Shown in pieces: positions 15,867 to 24,170 of a stretch of DNA of 24,234 nt. Within the stretch, counting starts at the first letter, position 1. Every line of letters starts with the position of its first letter. The position numbers and the translations under genes are program-made. Source of the stretch: Verrucomicrobia bacterium UBA2970 (GTDB taxonomy: Bacteria > Verrucomicrobiota > Verrucomicrobiia > Limisphaerales > AAA164-E04). The stretch covers positions 1 through 24,234 of the forward strand of contig DEAY01000235.1 in assembly GCA_002348345.1 (NCBI GenBank), given 5' to 3'. The notes beneath the pieces are model-generated. The model was not told the origin of the DNA, searched no databases, and worked only from the letters and a program-made list of their open reading frames with translations.

Positions 15867-17885
15867 ATGACGCTTCTCTCCCTTCTCCCTCCCGCAAAGT
15901 GGGCACGTTGTTTCTGCCTGATGGCGTTCGTGCTGACCTTATGCCCATCCCGCGCGCAGGAAATCGCGGGTCGCACACTCCCGGGCTGGATCGGCGACTT
16001 ATCGGTTTCCAACGAAATCGTCCAACTTCGGGCGGCAAAGACGATCGGACTGTTTGGTCGGCCTGCGGTCCCCCAGCTCATCAAGATGTTACACTCCGAA
16101 AACGACGCCGTCCGTTATTGGGCGGCAAGCCATCTTGGAAACATCGGCAACGATGCCGACGCGGCGAGGCAACCTCTTAAGTCTGCGGTCAATGATCCCT
16201 CGTTTCCCGTGCGGATGGCGGTCAATTACGCTCTGTCGCGGGTGGACCGATCCGGCCCGTGGTTCGTGTCCCTCGTCAAAGGCATTCAATCGTCTCGGCG
16301 CAGCACCGCATGTGCCGCCGCCGACTTCTTCACCCGCATTGGCCCTCCGGCTAAGGACGTCCTTCCCCAGCTTGAATCGGTCTTTCGGAAGGAAAGCCAA
16401 AGAGGGGGGGACTACCACATTCGCGGGGCTGTGAAAAACGCGATCCGAGCCATCAAGAACGAGGGCACACTGGAACATTTCACCCGCCCGAAGGGCGGCG
16501 GCCATCCAAGAGATGCCGGCGAGGTTCCCGCGACCTCCGGACCGGCGGCCCGTCCGAAGGCCGAAGCCCGGTCGAAGCCCAACATCCTTTGGATCAGTTG
16601 CGAAGACATCAGCCCCAATTTGGGGTGTTACGGCGATGCCTACGCATCCACTCCCAATCTCGATCAGCTCGCCGCCCAAGGTACAAGGTTCACCCGTGCG
16701 TTTACGCCTTCCGGGGTCTGCGCCATCAACCGTACGGGGATCATCACGGGACGATATCCCATTTCATATGGAGGGCAGCACATGCGAATCTCTGTGCCCT
16801 TCCCCAAGGGGGTGAAGTGCTTTCCCACCTACCTTCGCCAAGCAGGTTATTTTTGCACGAATCGGTCCAAAACGGACTATCAGTCTCAACAGAATCTCAG
16901 CACCGTTTGGGATCGTCAGGGAGCCGATCATAGCGATTGGCGAGATCGTGACCTCGGCCAGCCGTTCTTCTCCGTGATCAATCTCACCATTACTCATGAA
17001 AGCCAAATTCGTCACGGTGAAAAAACCCATGCGCACATCCTCTCAAAACTAGCCCCTGAACAAGCGCATCACCCCGACCTTGCAGGGCCACACCTGCCAC
17101 CAATCTACCCCAACACCCCCGAAAGCCGAAAAGATTGGGCTTGGTATCAAGACAACATCTCGGAGATGGATCGGCAAGCCGGAATGATCTTGGACCGCCT
17201 GAAAGAGGATGGACTAGTGGAAAACACGATTGTGGTGTTTTGGAGCGACCACGGCCGCGGCCTTGCAAGAGGCAAGCGCTGGATCTATGACTCAGGAGTT
17301 CACATTCCGCTGATCGTTCGCTGGCCTGGCACGTTGGAGCCAGGCTCCATCAACGAAGAACTCGTGACGACTCAGGACCTCACCGCCACCACACTCTCTC
17401 TGGCCGGTCTCAAACCAAAAGAGTATATGCACGGCCGAATCTTCCTCGGCTCCGGCAAGCAACCCGAGCCTGAGTTTCTTTTCTACCATCGAGATCGCAT
17501 GGATGAAGCACTTGAATTCATGCGGGCCGCCCGCGATCATCGTTTTAAATACATACGCAATTTTGAACCCGAACGAACCTACGCTCAACACATTGACTAC
17601 ATGGACCGCATGCCGACGCTCGTCGATATGCGGCGCATGAATCAACAAGGCACACTCAACGCCGTCCAGTCACTTTGGTTTAGCCCGACCAAACCGTTTG
17701 AGGAACTCTATGACATAATCGCCGATCCCCACGAAACCAACAACCTCGCAGACCTTCCTCAATATCGACAAACGCTTCGTCGAATGCGAAAAGCGGTCGA
17801 ACGATGGCAGGTTGAGGTCGGAGATCTCAGTCTAGTCCCCGAACCCATCATGTTTGAGCGCCTCGCGGCGTCCCGTTATCATTGA
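15867..17885 (+). CDS. Secreted HEAT-repeat/sulfatase fusion with non-canonical CAINR motif
   Basis: This 672-residue protein has an N-terminal export signal (charged K11/R14, hydrophobic about 15-27, likely cleavage near SRAQ). HEAT-like helical repeats follow at about 47-198 (for example RAAKTIGLFGRPAVPQLIKML), then a proline/alanine-rich linker at about 206-237, then a sulfatase domain from about 238 to the end. Sulfatase features are SCED (metal ligands near E246/D247), the active-site region with C285 and R289, DHG at 461-463, GKRW at 470-472 and SGVHIPLIV. Sulfatases remove sulfate esters from polysaccharides or aryl sulfates after their cysteine is converted to formylglycine. That conversion motif is normally C-x-P-x-R, but here it reads C-A-I-N-R. 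The ATG at 15867 is preferred because the later ATG at 15921 would remove the charged n-region. PSD1/DUF1501 genes nearby are typical company. Confidence 0.92.
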   Translation: MTLLSLLPPAKWARCFCLMAFVLTLCPSRAQEIAGRTLPGWIGDLSVSNEIVQLRAAKTIGLFGRPAVPQLIKMLHSENDAVRYWAASHLGNIGNDADAARQPLKSAVNDPSFPVRMAVNYALSRVDRSGPWFVSLVKGIQSSRRSTACAAADFFTRIGPPAKDVLPQLESVFRKESQRGGDYHIRGAVKNAIRAIKNEGTLEHFTRPKGGGHPRDAGEVPATSGPAARPKAEARSKPNILWISCEDISPNLGCYGDAYASTPNLDQLAAQGTRFTRAFTPSGVCAINRTGIITGRYPISYGGQHMRISVPFPKGVKCFPTYLRQAGYFCTNRSKTDYQSQQNLSTVWDRQGADHSDWRDRDLGQPFFSVINLTITHESQIRHGEKTHAHILSKLAPEQAHHPDLAGPHLPPIYPNTPESRKDWAWYQDNISEMDRQAGMILDRLKEDGLVENTIVVFWSDHGRGLARGKRWIYDSGVHIPLIVRWPGTLEPGSINEELVTTQDLTATTLSLAGLKPKEYMHGRIFLGSGKQPEPEFLFYHRDRMDEALEFMRAARDHRFKYIRNFEPERTYAQHIDYMDRMPTLVDMRRMNQQGTLNAVQSLWFSPTKPFEELYDIIADPHETNNLADLPQYRQTLRRMRKAVERWQVEVGDLSLVPEPIMFERLAASRYH

Positions 17886-17957
17886 TAGGTAGGTGGCTTT
17901 CGTGCCATCGTTTCATCTACTTAAACGCCTTAATTCATCCGTCGTCGAAGAACGTTT

Positions 17958-18562
17958 TTGATCAAACAAGTTCGGGTGCACAAAAGGGATGAATGGCGAC
18001 GTTGGCTCGCTCGCAACCACGACCATGAACTCGGAGAGATTTGGTTGGTATTCTACAAACAGGGGACCAAAAAACCTACCCTGAACTACGAAGAGTCCGT
18101 CGAAGAAGCCCTCTGCTAAGGGTGAATCGGCAGCATTATTAAGGGTCTGGACGAGGACCGCTATTGTCGAAAGTTCACCCCTCGAAAAGATGAGAATCGC
18201 TGGTCGGCCACCAACAAGAGACGCGTTGAAAAACTGATTCGTGAGGGGCGAATGACCCCCTTCGGAATGGCCAAAGTGGAGGCGGCAAAGAAAACGGGTC
18301 ATTGGGCGAGCAATGCTCGCCCCAAGATCTAACTTGAAATCCCGACCGAGCTCTCACAAGCCTTCGCTCGCAATAAGAAAGCGAAAGCATCCTTTGACTC
18401 GTTAGCCCCACTTACCAAAAACAGTATATCGACTGGATCGTCACCGCCAAGCGATCTGAAACAAAACGAACCCGAATCGAAGAGTCCCTCGCCCTGCTTA
18501 AAAAAGGGAAAAAACTTGGAGTGAAGGACTGCCTGAAACCCAATCACCGCCCATCGATCTAG
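17958..18562 (+). pseudogene. Broken YdeI/OmpD-associated (OmdA) family gene
   Basis: Reading from the TTG at 17958 gives a recognisable YdeI/OmpD-associated family protein: IKQVRVHKRDEWRRWL, then ELGEIWLVFYK, YEESVEEALC, RYCRKFTPRK, EKLIREGRMTPFGMAKVEAAKK and, near the end, QYIDWIVTAKRSETKRTRI and LLKKGKKLGVKD. Four lesions break it. TAA lies at 18117-18119 and TGA at 18123-18125, where the family has a GW motif. A further TAA lies at 18330-18332. One base is missing near 18411-18413, after which homology continues in another frame to the TAG at 18560-18562. Family members are linked to bacteriocin or envelope stress tolerance. The 3' end converges on the methyltransferase, and the two stop codons overlap in CTAG. 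The true start is unsure. Confidence 0.9.
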
Positions 18563-19386
18563 GAGGGCCGTTTGGCCACCATACTGTATAGCCGCGCCTT
18601 GTTGCTTTTTGCCTTGTGATGGATGGGCTCGTGATAAACGACTGAGGTTTTCTCAAATCCCAAGACCCTCAGATACTCCTCCATCGTCCATTCAGGAAAC
18701 TTCCACCAGGTATCGATTGGATGCTGCTTCGCACCGCGAGGTAGGAAAAACACCGGAAAGGTCTGCTCCCGTTGTAAGCGATTGAGAAGCTTTAGAACAA
18801 AATTCTGCTTTCGACTCATCAACGTTTCCACGACCACTACCTGGTCCCTACAGTGTCTCAAGATGCACTCCATCGCCCGAAAAGGATCCCGAATATGGAG
18901 AAGCACTTGGCCAAAGATCGCGATATCAAATTTACCAATCTCAGGTGGAATTTCGTAAGCACTCGTATAGATCACCTTCGCCTTTGATTTGTATAGTCGG
19001 TGGGCAAACCAAAAGGCATTGTTTTGCCGACCGATATGCTCTCGTCGTCTGTCAATAATCTTAGCCGTATCCGTGGCATTATAGGGAACAATATCCCATT
19101 CCAGATCTGGAGAGAGGTCACAGCAAACCACCTCAGCACCTTGCTGCTCCATATAAAACGTAAGATAGCCATTAGCCGGACCAAGTTCAAAAACGCGTTT
19201 ACCCCTAAAGTCGATTCGCCCGAGGTAATCGTCAACCCCGGCTCGGAGATCAAAAGGACCCTTCTGAATGCCGTGACCTGGCAAGTCAATTGTATGGTAG
19301 AAGTGACACTCAGAAAGATCGGTTACCTCTTTCGGCGTTGCATAAACGCTCTCCGACGCTGCTGACTTCGTGTTCTCGCTTGACAT
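18559..19386 (-). CDS. Class I SAM-dependent methyltransferase (DUF1698/CmoB-like fold)
   Basis: This is a 275-residue Rossmann-fold methyltransferase. Motif I is VFELGPANG at about 65-73, the acidic end of strand 2 is D90 in CCDLS, and FDIAIFGQVLLHIRDP is the motif IV-VI region. The approach GIQKGPFDLRAGVDDYLGRI before motif I resembles the DUF1698/CmoB group, but it is too weak to assign a substrate or the symbol cmoB. I chose the ATG at 19384-19386 because GGGAG (19394-19398) sits 7 bases upstream; a TTG at 19419 would add 11 residues without a ribosome site. Codon and base composition look more A/T-rich than the flanking genes, as in the adjacent pseudogene, which hints at acquisition. 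No sugar or lipid biosynthesis neighbours are present to suggest a substrate. Confidence 0.85.
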   Translation of the reverse strand: MSSENTKSAASESVYATPKEVTDLSECHFYHTIDLPGHGIQKGPFDLRAGVDDYLGRIDFRGKRVFELGPANGYLTFYMEQQGAEVVCCDLSPDLEWDIVPYNATDTAKIIDRRREHIGRQNNAFWFAHRLYKSKAKVIYTSAYEIPPEIGKFDIAIFGQVLLHIRDPFRAMECILRHCRDQVVVVETLMSRKQNFVLKLLNRLQREQTFPVFFLPRGAKQHPIDTWWKFPEWTMEEYLRVLGFEKTSVVYHEPIHHKAKSNKARLYSMVAKRPS

Positions 19387-19393
19387 GGCTTTA

Positions 19394-19398
19394 CTCCC
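19394..19398 (-). promoter_or_regulatory. Ribosome binding site GGGAG deciding the methyltransferase start
   Basis: On the minus strand TAGGGAGTAAAGCC precedes the ATG at 19386. The 7-base spacing is ideal and favours this start over the upstream TTG at 19419. Confidence 0.6.
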
Positions 19399-19516
19399 TA
19401 CACTCCCTCGCCCGCTCAAACCCGAACCAACGACGGATTAGTAGCCCTCTATTGTTGGCACCCAAACCTTTAGCAAACAGCATCGCCAGCCCCCTATGGC
19501 AACATGATATAACCCA

Positions 19517-19543
19517 GGAGACGGGTGTCTCCCACCCTCTTTT
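19517..19543 (+). terminator. Hairpin GGAGAC-GGGT-GTCTCC followed by a T run
   Basis: A perfect 6-base-pair stem at 19517-19532 is followed a few bases later by CTCTTTTTAT. It resembles an intrinsic terminator on the + strand, but no + strand gene ends just upstream; the pseudogene ends almost 1 kb earlier. It may instead be a palindromic binding site or chance. Confidence 0.25.
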
Positions 19544-19678
19544 TATCCTGTCAAATCCCGTCCACTAAAATGAGGATCGACGGGTGCGATCGAAAAAAGA
19601 TGCAGCCTCTTTAAGCACCAAACGTGCAACTTATATCTCGCTGGAATGCACCCCTCTTCGAATTACACACAGGACCCA

Positions 19679-21133
19679 CTAGCCTAGTAGCGCTTCAACG
19701 GGTCCATGGTCCTCGACCCCCGTCAACCTTACATCTAAGCCTTGGAACCGGACGCTCAACCGTTGGTGGTCAATCCCGAGGCGATCGAGAATGGTGGCAT
19801 TGAGATCGTGAATGTGAACCGGATTCTCCACGATGTTGTAACTGAAATCATCGGTCTGCCCATGAACAATCCCCGGCTTAATCCCCCCGCCCGCCATCCA
19901 GACCGGGAAGCATCTTGGATGATGATCCCGTCCGTAATTCTTCCGCGTCAGCTTTCCCTGACAGTAAACCGTCCGGCCAAACTCCCCGCCCCAGATCACC
20001 AACGTGTCATCCAGTAAGCCCCGCGCCTTGAGGTCCTGGACCAAGGCCCATGCCGGTTGATCAATGTCCCGACACTGACCCGGCAGATCGGAGGGAATGT
20101 TTCCATGCTGGTCCCAGCCCCGGTGAAAGATCTGAACAAAGCGTACGTCCCGCTCAATCATTCGCCGCGCCAGCAAACAACTGGCCCCAAAGGTCCCGGG
20201 CTTGGTGGCATCCGGACCATACATTTCGAGCACGTGCTTGGGCTCATTCCCCAAATCGACAAGGTCCGGAATGGAACTCTGCATACGAAAGGCCATCTCA
20301 TACTGATCGATTCGGGTCTGGGTCTCGGGATCTCCAAAGGTGCGCCTCGTCCGCTCATTGAGTCGAGCCAGGCGGTCCAGAAGCCGACGACGTCCTGCCT
20401 GACTCACGCCCTCGGGGTTTGAAAGGTAGAGGACCGGGTCGCCTTTTGAACGCAAGGCCACGCCTTGATGCTTGCTCGGCAAGAACCCGGCACCCCACAG
20501 TCGGTTGTAGAGCGCCTGAGCACTTTTCCGGCCGGACCAGCTCGGGGTCATCACCACAAAACTGGGGAGATCCTCATTCATTGAGCCCAGCCCGTAACTG
20601 AGCCAGGACCCCAAACTGGCCCGCCCGGGAAGCTGGGACCCCGTGCAGATATAGGTAATGGCCGGGTCATGATTGATGGCCTCGGTATGAACCGTTCGAA
20701 CCAACGCCAGGTCGTCCGCCATCCGGGCGGTGTAGGGCAGCAGTTCACTAAACCAGGCCCCGCTCTGGCCATGCTGGGCGAATTGATACTGCGAGGGTGC
20801 GATGGGAAACCGCTTCTGCCCCGATGTCATGGTGGTCAGGCGCTGGCCCTGGCGGATGGAATCGGGAAGGTCGGTATCAAACAGGCGATCCAACTTGGGC
20901 TTGTAATCGACTAGGTCGATCTGACTCGGGGCACCCGCCATGAACAGGTAGATCGCTCGTTTCGCCCTCGGAGCGAAGTGATTGCCGTTGTTCGGTTCGG
21001 TCCCAACGCCCTGTCCCGATAAGCCGCTTCGAGCGAAGAGCGAGGCTAAGGCCGCGCTTCCCAATCCCATCGCTCCCCGGCGAAAGAAATGACGCCGCGT
21101 CAGGGTTCGAAGGTATTCGCTGGCAAGATTCAT
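19679..21133 (-). CDS. DUF1501 protein, Tat-exported
   Basis: This 484-residue protein is of the DUF1501 family, related to the alkaline phosphatase/sulfatase fold and abundant in Planctomycetota and Verrucomicrobiota. The N-terminus has a twin-arginine signal (T-R-R-H-F-F at residues 12-17, then GAMGLGSAALASL), so it is exported folded. Family motifs follow: AGAPSQIDLVDYKPKL, VRTVHTEAINHDPA, FHRGWDQHGN, GGEFGRT and GRDHHPRCFPVWMAGGG. The enzymatic activity is not established. An in-frame ATG at 21178 would add 15 residues but overlaps the upstream gene. The ATG at 21133 places the Tat motif normally and has AGGGA 10 bases upstream, so I use it. It follows the PSD1 gene by 22 bases; the pair is a classic PVC two-gene unit that often accompanies sulfatases. 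Confidence 0.92.
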   Translation of the reverse strand: MNLASEYLRTLTRRHFFRRGAMGLGSAALASLFARSGLSGQGVGTEPNNGNHFAPRAKRAIYLFMAGAPSQIDLVDYKPKLDRLFDTDLPDSIRQGQRLTTMTSGQKRFPIAPSQYQFAQHGQSGAWFSELLPYTARMADDLALVRTVHTEAINHDPAITYICTGSQLPGRASLGSWLSYGLGSMNEDLPSFVVMTPSWSGRKSAQALYNRLWGAGFLPSKHQGVALRSKGDPVLYLSNPEGVSQAGRRRLLDRLARLNERTRRTFGDPETQTRIDQYEMAFRMQSSIPDLVDLGNEPKHVLEMYGPDATKPGTFGASCLLARRMIERDVRFVQIFHRGWDQHGNIPSDLPGQCRDIDQPAWALVQDLKARGLLDDTLVIWGGEFGRTVYCQGKLTRKNYGRDHHPRCFPVWMAGGGIKPGIVHGQTDDFSYNIVENPVHIHDLNATILDRLGIDHQRLSVRFQGLDVRLTGVEDHGPVEALLG

Positions 21134-21155
21134 CGCGTCGGGTTCCCTGCTCTCC

Positions 21156-24100
21156 TTAGTTCTTCGAGACCACTTCATCCAGGTTCAGCAACAGGCTGGC
21201 TACCGCCGTCCAGGCGGCAAGCTCAACCCGGTCCAACCCTTGCGCCGCCGGCGAGTCCCCCATCCGGGCGATGGCCGAGGCGGCGGCGGCGGCCTCACGA
21301 TAGTGGGCGAGTTCCTCCTCGTACATCGCCACCAACTCGTTCAATTCCTCGGGATCCGGCTTCCGCCCCACACAACGCCGGAACATCAGTGACGCTCGAT
21401 CCCGCTCCGATCCTTGTTGCTCACGCAAGGTTCTTGCACCCAACCCTCGCGCCGCTTCAAAGTATTGGGGATCGTTCAGCAGCAGCAGGGCCTGCATCGG
21501 CGTGTTGGTTCGTTCCCGGCGCATCACACAGGCCTCGCGCGAGGGCCCATCCAGGGTACTCATCTGCGGCGGGGGCGAGGTGCGCTTGATGAAGGTATAG
21601 AGCGTTCGTCGATGAACCTTGTCCGGGCCCCGATCCGCCTTGAAGCGGACCGTGTTGGAACCACTGAACCCCACGGCAAACCAGAGCCCGTCCGGTTGAG
21701 GCGGTTTCACGCTTTCGCCGCCTTGGATATCGACCAGCAGATCACTGATGAACAGGGCTTGATCTCGAAGCACTTCGGCGTCCAACCGAAACCGCGGGCC
21801 GCGGGCCATCAACCGGTTTTCGGGGTCTCGTTCCAAGAGCTCGGGGGTCACCCGAGAGGACTGCCGATAGGTTCGCGAGAGAACGATCCGCTTCATCAAC
21901 CTCTTGACATCCCATCCGCTCGAACGAAATGAATGCGCCAGCCAATCCAGGAGTTTCGGATGACTGGGAGGCTCCCCCTGCGCCCCGAAGTCTTCCGCCG
22001 TCTTGACGAGTCCCGTCCCAAAGAGTTGCTGCCAAAACCGATTCACCGCGACCCGCGCCGTCAGCGGATGGCGATCATCCGTCAACCACAGCGCCAATCC
22101 CAGACGATTCTGAGGAGCGTCCTCCGGCATGGGCGGGAGGGCGGCGGGCGTGGCGCGGCCCACTTCCTCTCCCCGTTGACTGTATTCCCCCCGCTTTAGG
22201 ATATAGGCCTGACGAGGCTCCGTGCGTTCCTTCCAAACCAAACTCATGGGGATCGCGCGATCCACCGCCGCCCGCTCCTCCCGAAGCCGCTTGAGTTCCG
22301 CCTTCACCTCAAGTAACTCCGGGTGCGCCGACACCTTGTCTCGATAGAACTCTCGAAGTTGTTGCTGCTGCTCGGTCGACCGTTGGCCAGCGGTGAGGCT
22401 CACCAGATCACCGATCGCATCAGGCAGTTTCGTTGCCGCCTCCTCAAGCGCAAAATAAAACCCGGTGCTCCCTCCATAGTTCAAGATTTTGATCAGCAGC
22501 TCGTTGTCACCCTCAACCAATTCCAACTCGAGACGCTCCTGATCAGGAGCCACCTCTCGTTTGACGTCCTTGGCGCGGAGGACCTTCCCGTTGAGATAGA
22601 GCTTGAGGCCGTCCCCCGTGCCCAGCGAAATCCTGACCTTTTGGACCTTCGGACTCTTGATCACCCGGTAGATAAAGTTCGCAGCAAAATCCCCTCCAAA
22701 GTCGGTGTGAACCTCACCGTCCTTCCAGCCCGAGCGCTGTTTCCAACCAATGGTTTCTTCGGTGACCAGCTTGAAGGTATCGGTCAACCGAATCGGTTTG
22801 CCCTCGGGGCCGTAGTTTCGAGAGAGGAGAAACCGCCGGCTATCGTTGAAGGGGCCCACCGAATACCAATCACCCAGGACCAGGGCTGCCGTCGCCGCCT
22901 CGGATTCGGGCGCGCGCAATCGCTCGATCGCCTCGGCTTCCCAGTGAGCCTGAGCAGCGTCTACCACTGGCCAGGGATCGCTCAGACGAGGTTCGATCGC
23001 CCCGATCCGTCCATCCAACCGAGCGAGCGATTGCGTTTGAAAATCGGTCGGCAGGCGTAAAATCGGAGCGTGCTCCTTTCGGTTGCCGTCCATTGGATCC
23101 CCGTCAATGCTATTGAAATAGGCATAGAAGGAGTAAAAGTCCTTCATCGTCAACGGATCGTATTTGTGATCGTGACATCGCGTGCATTCCAGAGTCAGCC
23201 CCATGAATACGGTGGATGTGGTCACCACCCGATCGATCCCATTGCGAACCGACACCTCTTCCTTGATCGACCCTCCCTCCCCTGTTGTCACATTGCAGCG
23301 ATTAAACCCGGTGGCCACGATTTGATCTCGAGTCGGTTCCGGCAAGAGATCACCGGCCAACTGTTCGATCATGAAATCCCGATAGGACTGATTCCGGTTG
23401 AACGAGCCCACCACCCAATCCCGGTAAGGCCACATCTCTCGGTAATTGTCGAGGTGAAGGCCATGGGTATCCCCATAGCGCGCCGCATCCAGCCAATACC
23501 GGGCCATGTGTTCGCCATAGTGGCTTGACTGGAGCAACCGATCCACCAAACGCTCGTAAGCATCGGCGGCCGTGTCGCCCAAAAACCCATCCACTTCCCC
23601 AGGCGTCGGGGGTAAGCCCGTCAAGTCGAGGGTCACTCGACGGATCAGGACCTCGGGAGCGGCTGGGTCATTGAATTCAAGCCCTTCCTCATCCAAACGG
23701 GCCTGCACGAAACGATCAATTTCGTTTCCCGGGACCGAGGGGTCGTCCACCGGGGGTAACTCCGGTCTGGCTACGGGCTCGAAGGACCAGTGATTCGCCC
23801 AGCGGGCACCCTCCCTGATCCAGCGTTCCATCAGATCAATTTGCTTGCTTGAAAGTTCCTTCTTGAACTCGGGAGGCGGCATGACCTCATCCGGGTCGCT
23901 GTTGCGGAGACGGGACATGATTCGGCTCTCCTGAGGGCGACCCGGGATGATTGCAAAGTGCCCCCCCAAATCCGCCTTCGCCGATGCCTCGACATCAAAT
24001 CGGAGGCCGGCCTTTCGCTGCTGAGCATCAGGCCCGTGGCAGGCATAACAATGGCTCGATAACAAGGGTTTAATGTCCCGATTGAAGTCGACTTCCGACC

Positions 24101-24170
24101 CTTGGGTCGAAGTCCCCGCAGAAAAGTGCAGGGATAAAACGCATCCGACAATGTTCCAACTTCGCGTCAT
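21156..24170 (-). CDS. PSD1/planctomycete-cytochrome protein (PSCyt1-DUF1549-DUF1553)
   Basis: This is a large exported protein, 1004 residues from the ATG at 24170. After a hydrophobic signal (about 5-22) comes EVDFNRDIKPLLSSHCYACHG, a planctomycete cytochrome C (PSCyt1) domain with heme motif C41-Y-A-C44-H. DUF1549 (PSCyt2) spans about 148-360 and contains RVTLDLTGLPPTP, YWLDAARYGDTHG and a second CxxCH (C329-T-R-C-H). An insert at about 430-580 looks like a beta-sandwich carbohydrate-binding or PA14-like module (WYSVGPF, GDGLKLYLNGK). DUF1553 (PSD1) fills about 690-980 (RVAVNRFWQQLFGTGLV). The role is thought to be periplasmic redox chemistry linked to polysaccharide use, but it is unproven. 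Another ATG at 24233 in the same frame adds 21 residues with poor signal character, so the downstream ATG is preferred; a longer form running to the window edge cannot be excluded. Confidence 0.92.
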   Translation of the reverse strand: MTRSWNIVGCVLSLHFSAGTSTQGSEVDFNRDIKPLLSSHCYACHGPDAQQRKAGLRFDVEASAKADLGGHFAIIPGRPQESRIMSRLRNSDPDEVMPPPEFKKELSSKQIDLMERWIREGARWANHWSFEPVARPELPPVDDPSVPGNEIDRFVQARLDEEGLEFNDPAAPEVLIRRVTLDLTGLPPTPGEVDGFLGDTAADAYERLVDRLLQSSHYGEHMARYWLDAARYGDTHGLHLDNYREMWPYRDWVVGSFNRNQSYRDFMIEQLAGDLLPEPTRDQIVATGFNRCNVTTGEGGSIKEEVSVRNGIDRVVTTSTVFMGLTLECTRCHDHKYDPLTMKDFYSFYAYFNSIDGDPMDGNRKEHAPILRLPTDFQTQSLARLDGRIGAIEPRLSDPWPVVDAAQAHWEAEAIERLRAPESEAATAALVLGDWYSVGPFNDSRRFLLSRNYGPEGKPIRLTDTFKLVTEETIGWKQRSGWKDGEVHTDFGGDFAANFIYRVIKSPKVQKVRISLGTGDGLKLYLNGKVLRAKDVKREVAPDQERLELELVEGDNELLIKILNYGGSTGFYFALEEAATKLPDAIGDLVSLTAGQRSTEQQQQLREFYRDKVSAHPELLEVKAELKRLREERAAVDRAIPMSLVWKERTEPRQAYILKRGEYSQRGEEVGRATPAALPPMPEDAPQNRLGLALWLTDDRHPLTARVAVNRFWQQLFGTGLVKTAEDFGAQGEPPSHPKLLDWLAHSFRSSGWDVKRLMKRIVLSRTYRQSSRVTPELLERDPENRLMARGPRFRLDAEVLRDQALFISDLLVDIQGGESVKPPQPDGLWFAVGFSGSNTVRFKADRGPDKVHRRTLYTFIKRTSPPPQMSTLDGPSREACVMRRERTNTPMQALLLLNDPQYFEAARGLGARTLREQQGSERDRASLMFRRCVGRKPDPEELNELVAMYEEELAHYREAAAAASAIARMGDSPAAQGLDRVELAAWTAVASLLLNLDEVVSKN

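Larger units (their letters stand above)
19387..19678. other. Intergenic region between DUF1501 and methyltransferase genes
   Basis: This 292-base region is A/T-richer than its right-hand neighbours and shows no convincing gene. On the minus strand, about 65 bases after the DUF1501 stop, AAAGA-N7-TCTTTTTTCG (near 19592-19613) could be a weak terminator. TTGGGT-N16-TACTAAT on the minus strand, about 60 bases before the methyltransferase ATG, is a poor but possible promoter. A + strand hairpin is listed separately. Confidence 0.4.

Noticed and set aside
17913..18302. Minus-strand 129-codon frame opposite the sulfatase 3' flank
   Set aside because: It is antisense to the YdeI/OmpD-associated pseudogene, whose + strand homology explains the sequence.
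21134..21178. Upstream ATG at 21178 for the DUF1501 gene
   Set aside because: It overlaps the PSD1 gene end, has no ribosome site, and pushes the Tat motif too far from the N-terminus.
22323..23060. Long + strand frame (245 codons) inside the PSD1 gene
   Set aside because: Antisense shadow of the PSCyt2/insert region; no recognisable protein features.
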